Shown: positions 36,055 to 45,277 of the stretch, piece by piece | Numbering within the stretch: position 1 is the stretch's first letter | How the letters are laid out: every line of letters starts with the position of its first letter | DNA from: Aestuariivivens marinum | GTDB taxonomy: Bacteria; Bacteroidota; Bacteroidia; Flavobacteriales; Flavobacteriaceae | Assembly: GCF_022662175.1 (NCBI RefSeq) | Contig: NZ_JAKMCR010000001.1 | Location: 744,001-808,000, forward strand | Length of the DNA: 64,000 nucleotides | Direction: 5' to 3' | Translations under genes and position numbers: made by a program | Notes under the pieces: model-generated | What the model was told of the DNA's origin: nothing | Databases searched by the model: none | Seen by the model: only the letters and a program-made list of their open reading frames with translations

Positions 36055-37461
36055 ATGGAATATAAAAGAGGGAGATATTCAAAATTATTAAGACCTTTTT
36101 TAATTGTATTCGACCTTTTTATAATAAACTTCTTGGCTTTTGAACTATTAAATTTAAATGTGCAGGAGTCATATTTTTTCCCTTCTGATTTTTTAAATAA
36201 CAAATACTTCCTGTTTTTTATTTACTCTACATCGTTATGGTTCCTTTCAACATTTTTGTTGAAATTTTATAATGTATATCGCTATACCTCTGTTTTAAAC
36301 ATTGCCACCCTTTTGTTTAAACAGATATTTGTCTTTATGATAATTGTTTTTGCTTTTGAAGGTGCATTTAGGAGTATTAATACACCAGCGATAGTTACTT
36401 TAAAATATTTATTTTATGTATTTATAATAATAGGGTCTTTAAAACTTCTAAGTTTTTATATCTTAAAAACATACCGATTATATTTAAAAGGAAACATTAG
36501 GGATATTATTCTGGTAGGATCTAATGATAATGCAAAAGAACTTCTACGAATATTCAATAAAAATAAAGAATTAGGATATCATGTTAAGGGTGTTTTTGGT
36601 CAATTTAAGGAGAAAGGTATTATGGGGACAATTGAGGATAGTTTGATGTTTTTGGAAACCAATACTATCGATGAAATTTATTGTTCCATTGATGAATTAA
36701 CCGAAAAGCAAGTCAATGATTATGTAAAATATGCAGATACACACCATTGTAATATTAAATTTATTCCTAATACAAACAGATTATTGGATAAAAGATTGAA
36801 AATGGAGTATTATGGTTACTTACCGGTTTTGTCCATTCAAGAAGTAGCTATTAATAATAGTTTAAACAAGGCTTTAAAAAGAAGTTTTGATGTAGTTTTT
36901 TCATTATTGGTTATAGTATTTATCTTATCGTGGCTGACGCCACTTTTAGCAATTTTAATAAAATTGGAATCAAAGGGTCCTGTATTTTACAAGCATAGAA
37001 GAAATGGAATTAACTATAAGGAATTTATTTGCTACAAATATCGTTCTCTTACTATTACTAAAGAGTTAAAAGGTACTTATGTAAAGCCAAACGATGATAG
37101 ATTAACTCAAGTTGGAAAGTTTTTAAGAAGAACAAATATGGACGAATTACCTCAATTTTTTAATGTGTTTTTTGGTGATATGTCGGTTGTTGGGCCAAGG
37201 CCCCATATGCCTACATATACAGAAGATTATTCGAAAAAAATAAACAGGTATGATTTTATTTTTAGACACCATGTGAAACCAGGTATCACGGGGTTGGCCC
37301 AAGTAAAAGGGTATAGGGGAGAAATTGAAAAGGACAAGGATATCATTAACCGTATAAAGTATGATATTTTTTATATAGAAAATTGGTCGCTGTTATTGGA
37401 TATTAAAATCATTTTCCTAACATTTACAAATGCCATAAAAGGAGAAGAAAAAGCGTATTAA
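36055..37461 (+). CDS. Long polyprenyl glycosylphosphotransferase (WbaP/WcaJ-like)
   Basis: 468 residues. Four to five N-terminal membrane helices (to about residue 140), a Rossmann-like middle domain, a hydrophobic re-entrant helix at about 280-305, and a C-terminal phosphoglycosyl transferase domain with ICYKYRSL, catalytic Asp363-Glu364 in NMDELPQFF, and GPRPHMPTYTE. It loads a sugar phosphate, often glucose or galactose, on undecaprenyl phosphate to start a glycan. It is the second primer in the locus. Its last 4 bases overlap the convergent GT4 gene. Confidence 0.92.
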   Translation: MEYKRGRYSKLLRPFLIVFDLFIINFLAFELLNLNVQESYFFPSDFLNNKYFLFFIYSTSLWFLSTFLLKFYNVYRYTSVLNIATLLFKQIFVFMIIVFAFEGAFRSINTPAIVTLKYLFYVFIIIGSLKLLSFYILKTYRLYLKGNIRDIILVGSNDNAKELLRIFNKNKELGYHVKGVFGQFKEKGIMGTIEDSLMFLETNTIDEIYCSIDELTEKQVNDYVKYADTHHCNIKFIPNTNRLLDKRLKMEYYGYLPVLSIQEVAINNSLNKALKRSFDVVFSLLVIVFILSWLTPLLAILIKLESKGPVFYKHRRNGINYKEFICYKYRSLTITKELKGTYVKPNDDRLTQVGKFLRRTNMDELPQFFNVFFGDMSVVGPRPHMPTYTEDYSKKINRYDFIFRHHVKPGITGLAQVKGYRGEIEKDKDIINRIKYDIFYIENWSLLLDIKIIFLTFTNAIKGEEKAY

Positions 37462-38621
37462 ATGGTCTGAATTAATTGGTCTAATTGTAAGTTGTAATCA
37501 AAAGTTTTTAATGCTTTTATTTGAATTTGTTTTTTTAAATCGTAATTAATCTCAACAGGGTTTAATTTAGAAATTACAATATTTAAATTATTATAATCTC
37601 CAGCTTTTGCCGACCATCCTAAATTGTTTTCTTTCACAATAGTTTCGCCCTCTCCGCCACCAAAATAGACTACAGGTAGCCCCAGCCGAGCATATTCAAA
37701 GATTTTTGAAGGAACAGACCCATAAATGCGATGTAATAAAGGAATAATGGCAATATCATATGTTATTAATTCGTCATGTAATTTTTGTCTGGAAATTTCA
37801 CCATGATAAACAATATCTAATTTATTGTGGCGTGAAATAAAAGTTTCAATCTTTTTCTGTTCAGGTCCAGAACCATAAATATGAAATTCGATGTTTGTGT
37901 AATCTAATTCTTGACATAGTTTATAAACGCCTTGGGCAAGGCCTAATAACCCAGCATAAACGAGTTTTATTTTGTTTGTTTGATGTTGTTTTTCAATAAG
38001 TTGGGGAGGTTTAAAATTTGGGAAATTACGGTATAGTAAAGTCTCTTTTATAGGGAAGGTAGAAATTACATGATGTAATATTTCTTGGCTTTGGCCTAAA
38101 ATTAAATGGGCATGTTTATAATTAAATTGTTCAATGCGTTCTAGAATGTGATAACTTAGTCCTTTTTTTAAAGCACCAAGTTCTAAACCAGCCAATGGCC
38201 ATAGATCGCTTACGTTTAAAATAAGTTTTCGTTTTTTAGAACGCAAAAAGAATATTGAGGTAAAAGCGACCAATAGTGGAGGGGATTGAATAATGACGGT
38301 TTTAGGGATGTTATGCCTAAGAAAAAACCAAATCAGACTCAAACTATAGGACAGCATCGCAAAAAGCCGTAAGAGTTTATTTTTTGAGTTGCTGGCATAA
38401 AGCCATAACCTATGGACGGTAATGTTGTTTTCTATTGAAGTATGTTTAAATTTACCTCGATAACTTTCAAAAATTTTACCGTTGGGATAATTGGGCAAAG
38501 GCGCCACGACTGTCACTTTAAAATGATGCTGTTGTAACCCTTCCGCTAATTGAAAGATGCGATTGGAAGCCGCACCTATTTCAGGAGGAAAATAATTAGT
38601 TATGATGAGGATATCTTTCAT
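37458..38621 (-). CDS. Glycosyltransferase family 4 (WbuB-like)
   Basis: 387 residues. Starts MKDILIITNYFPPEIGAASNRI, the form seen in WbuB/WcaL-type enzymes, then VVAPLPNYPNG and LNVSDLWPLAG. C-domain: YAGLLGLAQGVYKL and VPSKIFEYARLGLPVVYFGGGEGE (donor-site region). It is the last gene of a minus-strand trio; its stop overlaps the convergent priming transferase gene by 4 bases. WecB lies 6 bases upstream. Confidence 0.88.
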   Translation of the reverse strand: MKDILIITNYFPPEIGAASNRIFQLAEGLQQHHFKVTVVAPLPNYPNGKIFESYRGKFKHTSIENNITVHRLWLYASNSKNKLLRLFAMLSYSLSLIWFFLRHNIPKTVIIQSPPLLVAFTSIFFLRSKKRKLILNVSDLWPLAGLELGALKKGLSYHILERIEQFNYKHAHLILGQSQEILHHVISTFPIKETLLYRNFPNFKPPQLIEKQHQTNKIKLVYAGLLGLAQGVYKLCQELDYTNIEFHIYGSGPEQKKIETFISRHNKLDIVYHGEISRQKLHDELITYDIAIIPLLHRIYGSVPSKIFEYARLGLPVVYFGGGEGETIVKENNLGWSAKAGDYNNLNIVISKLNPVEINYDLKKQIQIKALKTFDYNLQLDQLIQTI

Positions 38622-38627
38622 AATAAC

Positions 38628-39716
38628 TTAAACTATGGTTGTTAAGTGATTAACAATCCTTTTAGCGGCATGGCCATCCCATAATTCAGGAATAGACCCT
38701 TTTTTCCAAGTGCCTGAAAACAATGTTTTAAAGGCCTTTTTAATTTTTTTAGGATCATTACCCACCAACACATTGGTGCCTATGGTGCAAGTTTCAGGAC
38801 GTTCGGTAGTATTTCTTAAGGTAATGCAGGGAATATCCATAACAGTAGCCTCTTCAGTAATGCCTCCTGAATCGGTAATAATGGCTAAGGCGTGTTTCAC
38901 TAAATAGTTAAATTCTAAGTAACCCAGCGGATTTACATAATGAAGATTTTTAAAATTCAAGTGCAAGGCATTCAATAGTTTTTGTGTTCTTGGATGTACT
39001 GGAAAGATAATAGGATATCCTTTGCTTAGCTTAATAATTTGGTCGATTAGCTTTTTCACTAGCTGTTCACTATCAACATTACTAGGCCTATGAAGGGTCA
39101 TGACCAGATAGTTTTTATTCTTTAGTTTTAAATCATCCCATAGAGGTGGTTTTTTAAATCTGCATTCATGTTTACGTAATGTATCTATCATTACATTGCC
39201 TACAAAGAAAATTTTAGGGACCTCAACCCCTAATTGTCTTAAATTTTCATTGGCATACTCTGAAGTAGTAAAAAAATAATCGGTTAAACTATCGGTGACT
39301 ATACGGTTGATTTCTTCGGGCATGGTAAGATCTCCCGAACGGATACCTGCTTCAACATGGGCGACTTTTACATGTGCTTTTTTAGCTACAATAGCACAGG
39401 CCATGGTTGAGGTAACATCGCCTACCACCAAAACCACATCACAAGGATTTTCTTGCAACTCCTTTTCAAAACCAATCATAATGGCTGCAGTCTGTTCTGC
39501 TTGGGTGCCACTTCCCACACCCAAATTTACATGAGGAGCAGGGATGCTGAGCTCTTCAAAGAAAGCTCCACTTAAATTTTCATCATAATGTTGTCCGGTA
39601 TGAACCAACCTATAATTTAAAAGAAATCCTTCTGTTTGCTTATTATGAATGGCTTCAATAATAGGTGCAATTTTTATAAAATTTGGCCTTGCTCCTGCAA
39701 CTAAGGTGATGTTCAT
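38628..39716 (-). CDS. wecB: UDP-N-acetylglucosamine 2-epimerase, non-hydrolysing
   Basis: Interconverts UDP-GlcNAc and UDP-ManNAc. 362 residues with VAGARPNFIKIAPII at the N-terminus, HTGQHYDENLSGAFFEEL, VGDVTSTMACAI, HVEAGIRSGDLTMPEEINR and ITDSGGITEEA, all conserved for this enzyme. The start ATG overlaps the stop of the CapK-like gene upstream (ATGA). No clear UDP-ManNAc dehydrogenase partner is next to it; the TviB-like gene at 13027 or a lone ManNAc use are options. Confidence 0.95.
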   Translation of the reverse strand: MNITLVAGARPNFIKIAPIIEAIHNKQTEGFLLNYRLVHTGQHYDENLSGAFFEELSIPAPHVNLGVGSGTQAEQTAAIMIGFEKELQENPCDVVLVVGDVTSTMACAIVAKKAHVKVAHVEAGIRSGDLTMPEEINRIVTDSLTDYFFTTSEYANENLRQLGVEVPKIFFVGNVMIDTLRKHECRFKKPPLWDDLKLKNKNYLVMTLHRPSNVDSEQLVKKLIDQIIKLSKGYPIIFPVHPRTQKLLNALHLNFKNLHYVNPLGYLEFNYLVKHALAIITDSGGITEEATVMDIPCITLRNTTERPETCTIGTNVLVGNDPKKIKKAFKTLFSGTWKKGSIPELWDGHAAKRIVNHLTTIV

Positions 39717-41032
39717 GTGCTTTGGTTTAAGTAGGAGGTAAATTGCTTTAATTTACCACTTTTTGATCGGATCAATTTATCGACTTTTTCAAATTCAATT
39801 TGAAGCCCTTGTTCCAAATAGGTTTCCATTTCGACAATAATAGCTTTTATTGTTTTATCCGAAAGGGTTTTGCAACTTACATAAATTACCTTAAAAGTAT
39901 TTAATTTAAGTTGCTCAATAACAAACTCCTTAACACTACTATCTTTTTCAATAATCCTTTTAGTTATATAGTAAAAGGTTAGTCCGGCAGCTTTTTTTCC
40001 ACTTGGTAAAACAATAACATCGTTGGTTCTTCCAATAAGTTTCTTAAGAATGGGAGATTTTAAACTGCTGTCTTTTGAGAGCGTACCTATATCACCAATA
40101 TCATACCGAATAAACGGCTGGGCCTTATTATACAGAGAGGTAATCACTAAGCGGCCTTCCTCACCATAAGGCAGCGGATTATTGTCATCATCCAACACTT
40201 CTACAAAAAGGGTTTCGCTATTTACTTGCCAGTTGCCTTTAGGATTTTCAAAAGCAATTAAATCAAGCTCTGAGGCGCCATATTCGTTAATGACAGGTAC
40301 CCCAAATTGGCTTTCCATAAGAACTTGGTCATCTTTAAAAAGCATTTCCGAGGTTACGATGCACAAACGAAGTGACGGACAAACCGCTTTGAGCACCATA
40401 TTTTTTCGTTGCAAATATTTAGCAAATTGTACTATAGGGCTGGTATAACCATTCAAGTATTCCAATGGTTTGTTTTTGAAAATAGCTATCCATTGTTCAA
40501 AAGCACGATCGGACAAATCGAAAACGTTAAAACGAATTCTATTGCTTACAAAATCCTTTAACTTTTCTTTGTAATAGTTTTTCTTGTTTAAAGGAATGCC
40601 ATAAAACCGAGCTTGTTTTGTACTGTTAAAATTAATACCAAACCACCCAAATCGATCTTGTATAACTGCCCAAGTAAGTGCATGGCAAAACTTGTCCTTT
40701 GAAAAAATAAAGGGATGTCCCGAGGCCCCAGAGGTTTTATCTATATAGATATTGTTTCTAGTAAATCCATCTGACAAAAGTGTTTCTAAAGGCTGTTGTA
40801 AATCCGATTTGGTCATAATGGGAACGCTGTCCCAGTCTAACGGATTTGAAGTTTTAGCAAAGGATTTATAAAAGGAGTTGTATTTTAAATGAAAAGCAAC
40901 AATGTCCTGTTTTTGGGTTTCAATGTAGGTTTTAAAGGCTTCACCATTTTTATCCTGAATCGTTTTCAACAAGTACTTAGCTCTTCCAATTGGAAAGCCA
41001 TTAAGTTTTAAAGCAAGGTTGAACAGATTCAA
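39713..41032 (-). CDS. CapK-like phenylacetate-CoA ligase family adenylating protein
   Basis: 439 residues of the PaaK/CapK class. ATP site: YIDKTSGASGHPFIFSKD; further motifs NEYGASELDLIAF and IRYDIGDIG. It has the size and motif order of adenylate-forming enzymes found in capsule loci (CapK in Staphylococcus and relatives), whose substrate is not established. It is the first gene of the minus-strand trio with wecB and GT4. It may activate an acyl or amino acid group that decorates the glycan; that is inference. Confidence 0.85.
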   Translation of the reverse strand: MNLFNLALKLNGFPIGRAKYLLKTIQDKNGEAFKTYIETQKQDIVAFHLKYNSFYKSFAKTSNPLDWDSVPIMTKSDLQQPLETLLSDGFTRNNIYIDKTSGASGHPFIFSKDKFCHALTWAVIQDRFGWFGINFNSTKQARFYGIPLNKKNYYKEKLKDFVSNRIRFNVFDLSDRAFEQWIAIFKNKPLEYLNGYTSPIVQFAKYLQRKNMVLKAVCPSLRLCIVTSEMLFKDDQVLMESQFGVPVINEYGASELDLIAFENPKGNWQVNSETLFVEVLDDDNNPLPYGEEGRLVITSLYNKAQPFIRYDIGDIGTLSKDSSLKSPILKKLIGRTNDVIVLPSGKKAAGLTFYYITKRIIEKDSSVKEFVIEQLKLNTFKVIYVSCKTLSDKTIKAIIVEMETYLEQGLQIEFEKVDKLIRSKSGKLKQFTSYLNQST

Positions 41033-41090
41033 AACGAAGAATTTTTTGTAAAGTAAACAAAAAATAGTCGTGAAATGGGCGTATTAATTT

Positions 41091-41098
41091 TATTTTTG
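41091..41098 (+). promoter_or_regulatory. Possible -7 element upstream of purD
   Basis: TATTTTTG fits TAnnTTTG. It lies about 200 bases before purD with the 41157-41270 inverted repeat in between, so the leader would carry that structure. No clear -33 box. Confidence 0.35.
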
Positions 41099-41156
41099 CA
41101 CTCGAAAAACAACTATTAATGCAACGCATTAAATAACATTAACTTGTCGAGGCTAC

Positions 41157-41270
41157 CTGAAAAGTGATTTGTCTTGTCATTCAGAGCGAAGCGATGAATC
41201 TTTATTTACTGTGAATTAAAAATTTATTTTACAATAGATTCCTCATTTCATTCGGAATGACACTTTTCAG
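41157..41270. repeat. Nested inverted repeat (dispersed-repeat family) upstream of purD
   Basis: Outer arms CTGAAAAGTG (41157-41166) and CACTTTTCAG (41261-41270) are perfect. Inside, TTGTCATTCAGAGCGAAGC and GATTCCTCATTTCATTCGGAATGACA form the inner arms. It is a copy of the GTCATTC...GAATGAC family also found at 33538, 45180 and 55448. Confidence 0.75.
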
Positions 41271-41296
41271 ACAGTCCCTTAAGAAAACACAAAACA

Positions 41297-42568
41297 ATGA
41301 ACATCTTAATTTTAGGATCTGGAGGAAGAGAACATACTTTTGCTTGGAAAATAGCTCAAAGCCCAAAATGTAAAAATTTATTTGTAGCGCCTGGTAACTC
41401 TGGAACAGCTCAAATAGCGACCAATGTAAATATTGGTGTAAATGATTTTGAAGCTATTAAAGATTTGGTTTTGGACAAGGCTATCGATATGGTTGTGGTG
41501 GGGCCTGAAGATCCTTTGGTTAATGGTGTTCACGATTTCTTTTTGAATGATAGGGCGATTAAACACGTTAAAGTGATTGGTCCACAAAAAGAAGCCGCTG
41601 TTTTAGAAGGGAGCAAGGAATTCGCGAAAGAATTTTTATACCGCCATAATATCCCAACAGCCGCTTACGAGAGTTTTACCAAAGATACTGTGGAACAAGG
41701 CTATGCTTTTTTGGAAACCTTAAAACCACCATATGTGTTAAAGGCCGATGGCTTGGCAGCTGGAAAGGGTGTTGTAATTTTAAATGATTTAAATGAAGCT
41801 AAAGCTGGGCTTAAATCCATGTTGGTCGATGCCAAGTTTGGTGAAGCCAGTACCAAAGTAGTGATTGAAGAATTTCTTGATGGTATTGAGTTGAGTTGTT
41901 TTGTACTAACCGATGGCAAAAACTACAAAATCTTACCAACGGCTAAAGATTATAAACGTATTGGCGAAGGCGATACCGGATTAAATACAGGCGGCATGGG
42001 AGCGGTTTCCCCGGTACCATTTGCTACTCCTGAGTTTTTAAATAAAATTGAAGAACGTATTGTTAAACCTACGGTTGAAGGGTTTAAAAAGGACAACTTA
42101 CCTTATGTGGGCTTTGTGTTTATTGGGCTGATTAAAGTTGGAGATGACCCTAAAGTGATTGAATACAATGTGCGTATGGGCGACCCCGAAACCGAAGTGG
42201 TGTTTCCACGGTTAAAGAACGATTTGGTAGACGTACTTTCGGCGATGGCCAATGGCACCTTAAATGAGATTGACATTGAAATAGATGAGCGTGCAGCCAC
42301 AACAATTATGTTGGTGTCCGGGGGCTATCCAGAAGCTTATGAAAAAGGATATGTAATTACAGGAGTTGAAACCATAGAGGATTCCATTCCGTTTCATGCC
42401 GGGGCAGTACTAAAAGATGAAAAAATTGTAACTTCGGGCGGACGTGTTATGGCCATTACCTCTTATGGTGACACTTACCAGGAGGCCATAAAAAAATCTT
42501 ACCAAAACATAGAAAAACTACATTTCGATAAGATGTATTATCGTAAGGATATTGGATTCGATTTATAA
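41297..42568 (+). CDS. purD: Phosphoribosylamine-glycine ligase
   Basis: Second step of purine synthesis: joins glycine to phosphoribosylamine with ATP. 423 residues, ATP-grasp fold: ILILGSGGREHTFAWKI at the N-terminus, VVGPEDPLVNGV, PPYVLKADGLAAGKGVV, DYKRIGEGDTGLNTGGMGAVSP and EYNVRMGDPETEVV. All GARS signatures are present and length is normal. Its last 6 bases overlap the convergent DUF6341 gene. Confidence 0.97.
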   Translation: MNILILGSGGREHTFAWKIAQSPKCKNLFVAPGNSGTAQIATNVNIGVNDFEAIKDLVLDKAIDMVVVGPEDPLVNGVHDFFLNDRAIKHVKVIGPQKEAAVLEGSKEFAKEFLYRHNIPTAAYESFTKDTVEQGYAFLETLKPPYVLKADGLAAGKGVVILNDLNEAKAGLKSMLVDAKFGEASTKVVIEEFLDGIELSCFVLTDGKNYKILPTAKDYKRIGEGDTGLNTGGMGAVSPVPFATPEFLNKIEERIVKPTVEGFKKDNLPYVGFVFIGLIKVGDDPKVIEYNVRMGDPETEVVFPRLKNDLVDVLSAMANGTLNEIDIEIDERAATTIMLVSGGYPEAYEKGYVITGVETIEDSIPFHAGAVLKDEKIVTSGGRVMAITSYGDTYQEAIKKSYQNIEKLHFDKMYYRKDIGFDL

Positions 42569-42790
42569 AAACGAATGGGAAGACACGCTTTTATCTTCTT
42601 CGTTATTGTCGTTAAATAGTTTAAGTTGTTTTAACCAATATAACATAGCAACAAATCCTATTATTAAAAACAGCCAAGACACTGTGTTTGCGACAAACCA
42701 GTTCTCAAGCTCTAATGCTCTAAGGGCATCATAAGGAGCGAAAAGAACATTTACAAATAAATCTTCAATAGCATAAAAGAAATCTTTCAT
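42563..42790 (-). CDS. DUF6341 family small membrane protein
   Basis: 75 residues. MKDFFYAIEDLFVNVLFAPYDALRALELENWF is followed by one or two membrane segments (about 37-52). The C-terminal tail is acidic and polar. I recognise the family as a small protein found next to upp in flavobacteria; function unknown. A TATTTTTG box on the minus strand at 42841-42848 is a likely -7 element. It is divergent from the DUF6427 gene and convergent on purD with a 6-base overlap. Confidence 0.75.
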   Translation of the reverse strand: MKDFFYAIEDLFVNVLFAPYDALRALELENWFVANTVSWLFLIIGFVAMLYWLKQLKLFNDNNEEDKSVSSHSFL

Positions 42791-42840
42791 CTTAAAATTT
42801 TATTATTTTCTAACCGTATATAGTTAGTATATTTACAAGG

Positions 42841-42848
42841 CAAAAATA
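42841..42848 (-). promoter_or_regulatory. -7 promoter element of the DUF6341 gene
   Basis: The minus strand reads TATTTTTG (TAnnTTTG) 51 bases before the ATG at 42790. It sits in the 70-base divergent region with the DUF6427 gene. Confidence 0.4.
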
Positions 42849-42860
42849 CAAAAACAGTTA

Positions 42861-43784
42861 ATGATAACAAGCATTTTTAGTAAATCAAAGCCAATAAATT
42901 TCATTCTGGTATTTTTTATTACGGCCTTAGCTTTTTTAATAGCAAACATTAAATTTTCCACACAACCGTTTACAATAACTTTGGTTATGGAAAAATTTGT
43001 TTTATTTTTTGTCTGTTACAGTTCTGTATTACTACTAAATTTTATTGTTAGTAAAAATGGATTAACAAAAAATAATAATTATGAAATATTGTTATACAGC
43101 TTGTTTCTTTTGGCAGTATTAGAAACCACACAAAACACCAACGTGCTTTTTGCTAATTTTTTTATTCTATTGGCATTAAGGCGCATTTTGAGCATTCGTT
43201 CCCAAACGAAATTGAATAAAAAACTATTTGATTCAGCTTTTTGGATTGCAATAGCAGCCTTATTTTACTTTTGGTCAATTTTATTCTTTGTACTCATTAT
43301 TGTAGCATTAATGCTTTATACTGATAATAAATTGAATCATTGGATTATTCCTTTTATAGGGATCATAACAGTTTTTTTTTTTACGGTCGCTGCTTCAATA
43401 ATGTATTATGATAGTTATTTTGGAGCCTTTAAGAGTTTGCCGTACATAAGTTATGATTTTAGCTATTACAATAGAGCGGGTTTTATTGTTGTAATAGCGG
43501 TTCTGTTAATTTTTGGATTGTGGTCTTTGATTTTTTATACGAGGAGAATCAAGAAAAAAAAGAAAGCACTTCGTCCATCTTTTAACCTTATATTGTTTGC
43601 CTTTATAATGGCAGTTGCAGTCATTGTTTTGGCGCCTAAAAAGGATAGTAGTGAATTTTTGTTTATGTTCACTCCATTAGCCATAATCATCACAAATTAT
43701 ATTGAAACCATAAAGAAAAAATGGTTTAGAGAAGTGTTTTTAGTTGCATTAATCTTATTGCCTTTTGTTACTTTAATGCTGTAA
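42861..43784 (+). CDS. DUF6427 family multi-pass membrane protein
   Basis: 307 residues with about eight to nine membrane helices; starts MITSIFSKSKPINFILVFF. Lys/Arg-rich loop RRIKKKKKALRP lies at about residue 230. No enzyme motif seen. The family is known to me only as a conserved flavobacterial membrane protein near upp. The last 12 bases overlap the convergent upp gene. A glycan or lipid transfer role is possible from topology but unproven. Confidence 0.72.
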   Translation: MITSIFSKSKPINFILVFFITALAFLIANIKFSTQPFTITLVMEKFVLFFVCYSSVLLLNFIVSKNGLTKNNNYEILLYSLFLLAVLETTQNTNVLFANFFILLALRRILSIRSQTKLNKKLFDSAFWIAIAALFYFWSILFFVLIIVALMLYTDNKLNHWIIPFIGIITVFFFTVAASIMYYDSYFGAFKSLPYISYDFSYYNRAGFIVVIAVLLIFGLWSLIFYTRRIKKKKKALRPSFNLILFAFIMAVAVIVLAPKKDSSEFLFMFTPLAIIITNYIETIKKKWFREVFLVALILLPFVTLML

Positions 43785-44432
43785 TTTTTCACCAAAAGCC
43801 AAATCACCAGCATCACCCAAACCTGGTACAATATAACTTTTGCTATTAAGTGTTTCATCTATAGCAGCAATCCATAAGTGTGTATTATCAGGGAAATTTT
43901 TGCTAACATAATCTACCCCAGTTTGGGAACCTATAGCACAAACCAAATGGATATCTATGGGAGAGCCAAATGGTTTTAATGCTTCATATGCGGCTTTTAA
44001 TGATTGTCCGGTAGCCAACATAGTGTCTGATAGCACGAGTGTTTTGCCCTCAATGGAGGGACAGGCCAAATATTCAACAATTATTTCAAAACTCTCAGGA
44101 TTGCTTTTATGATGTCTGTAAGCAGAAATAAATGCATTATCGGCCATATCGAAATAATTTAGCAGGCCATAGTGTAAGGGTACCCCAGCTCGTAATATGG
44201 AACAAAGCACAATTTCATTTTTTGGTAAAAGAATTTTAGAAGCTCCTAAAGGTGTTTCAATAAGAGTTTCACTGTAGTTTAATGTTTTACTCATTTCATA
44301 GCCCAAAACCTCGCCAATGCGCTCTATATTTTTTCTAAAGCGCATACGATCTGTCTGGACTTTTGTATTTCTAATTTCGGAAACAAACCTATTTAATATG
44401 GAATTTTGTTCAGCAAGATTGTGTAGTTGCAT
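43773..44432 (-). CDS. upp: Uracil phosphoribosyltransferase
   Basis: Converts uracil and PRPP to UMP in pyrimidine salvage. I take ATG 44432 (MQLHNLAEQN) as start; a TTG at 44441 would sit at a near-match -7 box. Seen are ILRAGVPLHYGLL, FISAYRHHKSN, and the PRPP-binding loop LVLSDTMLATGQSL, followed near the end by the uracil-binding YIVPGLGDAGDLAFG. Length is normal at 219 residues. Confidence 0.93.
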   Translation of the reverse strand: MQLHNLAEQNSILNRFVSEIRNTKVQTDRMRFRKNIERIGEVLGYEMSKTLNYSETLIETPLGASKILLPKNEIVLCSILRAGVPLHYGLLNYFDMADNAFISAYRHHKSNPESFEIIVEYLACPSIEGKTLVLSDTMLATGQSLKAAYEALKPFGSPIDIHLVCAIGSQTGVDYVSKNFPDNTHLWIAAIDETLNSKSYIVPGLGDAGDLAFGEKLQH

Positions 44433-44525
44433 GGGATACAAAGATTTAATATAGATAAAGTTAAGTAAATATAAATTATATGGTTAAAAAATACATTTGT
44501 TTCGGTTGGTTTATGTAAAGGGTTA

Positions 44526-44550
44526 AATGAAAAAATTCACGTACTTTTGT
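44526..44550 (+). promoter_or_regulatory. Promoter of DUF4254 gene with 25-nt motif shared with 47442-47466
   Basis: The segment begins AATGAAAAAATTCACG and ends with TACTTTTG, a TAnnTTTG -7 box (44542-44549). The identical 25 bases occur on the minus strand at 47466-47442 before the ferredoxin reductase gene. The ATG used (44571) lies about 21 bases downstream. Confidence 0.65.
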
Positions 44551-44570
44551 ACAATAAAATAATATACACC

Positions 44571-45176
44571 ATGTTTACCAGTAAAGCGAATAAGATATTT
44601 CAGGAGGTTATTGAAAAATACCATATTGTTAACACCGTAGACCAACCTTTTGAAAATGCCTATCTAAAAAGCGATTTAATAGAGCATTTATTATACAGAA
44701 AATGTTGGATTGATACTGTACAATGGCATTATGAAGATATTATTCGTGACCCCCAAATAGATCCCGTGGCTGCCTTAAAATTAAAACGTCAAATTGATGC
44801 TTCCAATCAAGATAGAACGGATATGGTAGAGTATATCGATAGTTATTTTTTAGAAAAATATAAAGATGTAAGCCCTAAAGCAGATGCTACAATTAATACT
44901 GAAAGTCCAGCTTGGGGGATTGACCGATTGTCTATTTTGGCATTGAAAATTTATCATATGAATGAAGAAGCTACCCGTACCGATGCTTCAGCTGATCACA
45001 GGACTGCTTGCCAAAAAAAATTGGATGTATTGTTAGAGCAACGTGTGGACTTATCTACCGCAATAGATACGCTATTGAATGATATAGAAAAAGGTGATAA
45101 GTATATGAAGGTATACAAGCAGATGAAGATGTACAATGATGATGAGCTTAACCCGGTTTTACGCTCTCAAAAATAA
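44571..45176 (+). CDS. DUF4254 family protein
   Basis: 201 residues from ATG 44571, mostly helical and hydrophilic. DTVQWHYEDIIRDP and MVEYIDSYFLEKY, and later SAWGIDRLSILALKIYHM, are conserved-looking. I recognise DUF4254, often next to GT9 heptosyltransferases, as here (45278). No catalytic motif known to me. It has its own -7 box and a promoter motif shared with the ferredoxin reductase gene. Confidence 0.8.
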   Translation: MFTSKANKIFQEVIEKYHIVNTVDQPFENAYLKSDLIEHLLYRKCWIDTVQWHYEDIIRDPQIDPVAALKLKRQIDASNQDRTDMVEYIDSYFLEKYKDVSPKADATINTESPAWGIDRLSILALKIYHMNEEATRTDASADHRTACQKKLDVLLEQRVDLSTAIDTLLNDIEKGDKYMKVYKQMKMYNDDELNPVLRSQK

Positions 45177-45179
45177 TAT

Positions 45180-45268
45180 TTGTCATTCTGAGCTGTCACA
45201 CTGAGCGCAGTCGAAGTGAAAGTGAAGAATCTCACTAAAAGATGTTTCGATTACACTCAATATGACAT
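45180..45268. repeat. Dispersed-repeat copy between DUF4254 and GT9 genes
   Basis: Contains TTGTCATTCTGAGC, then CACTGAGCGCAGTCGAAGTG, GAAGAATCTCAC and ATATGACATAA. It fits the TGAGCGCAGTCGAAG family and can pair imperfectly end to end. It occupies nearly the whole gap between the two genes. Confidence 0.7.
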
Positions 45269-45277
45269 AATAGTCTT

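Noticed and set aside
42552-42734. 60-codon plus-strand frame after purD
   Set aside because: Antisense shadow of the DUF6341 gene.
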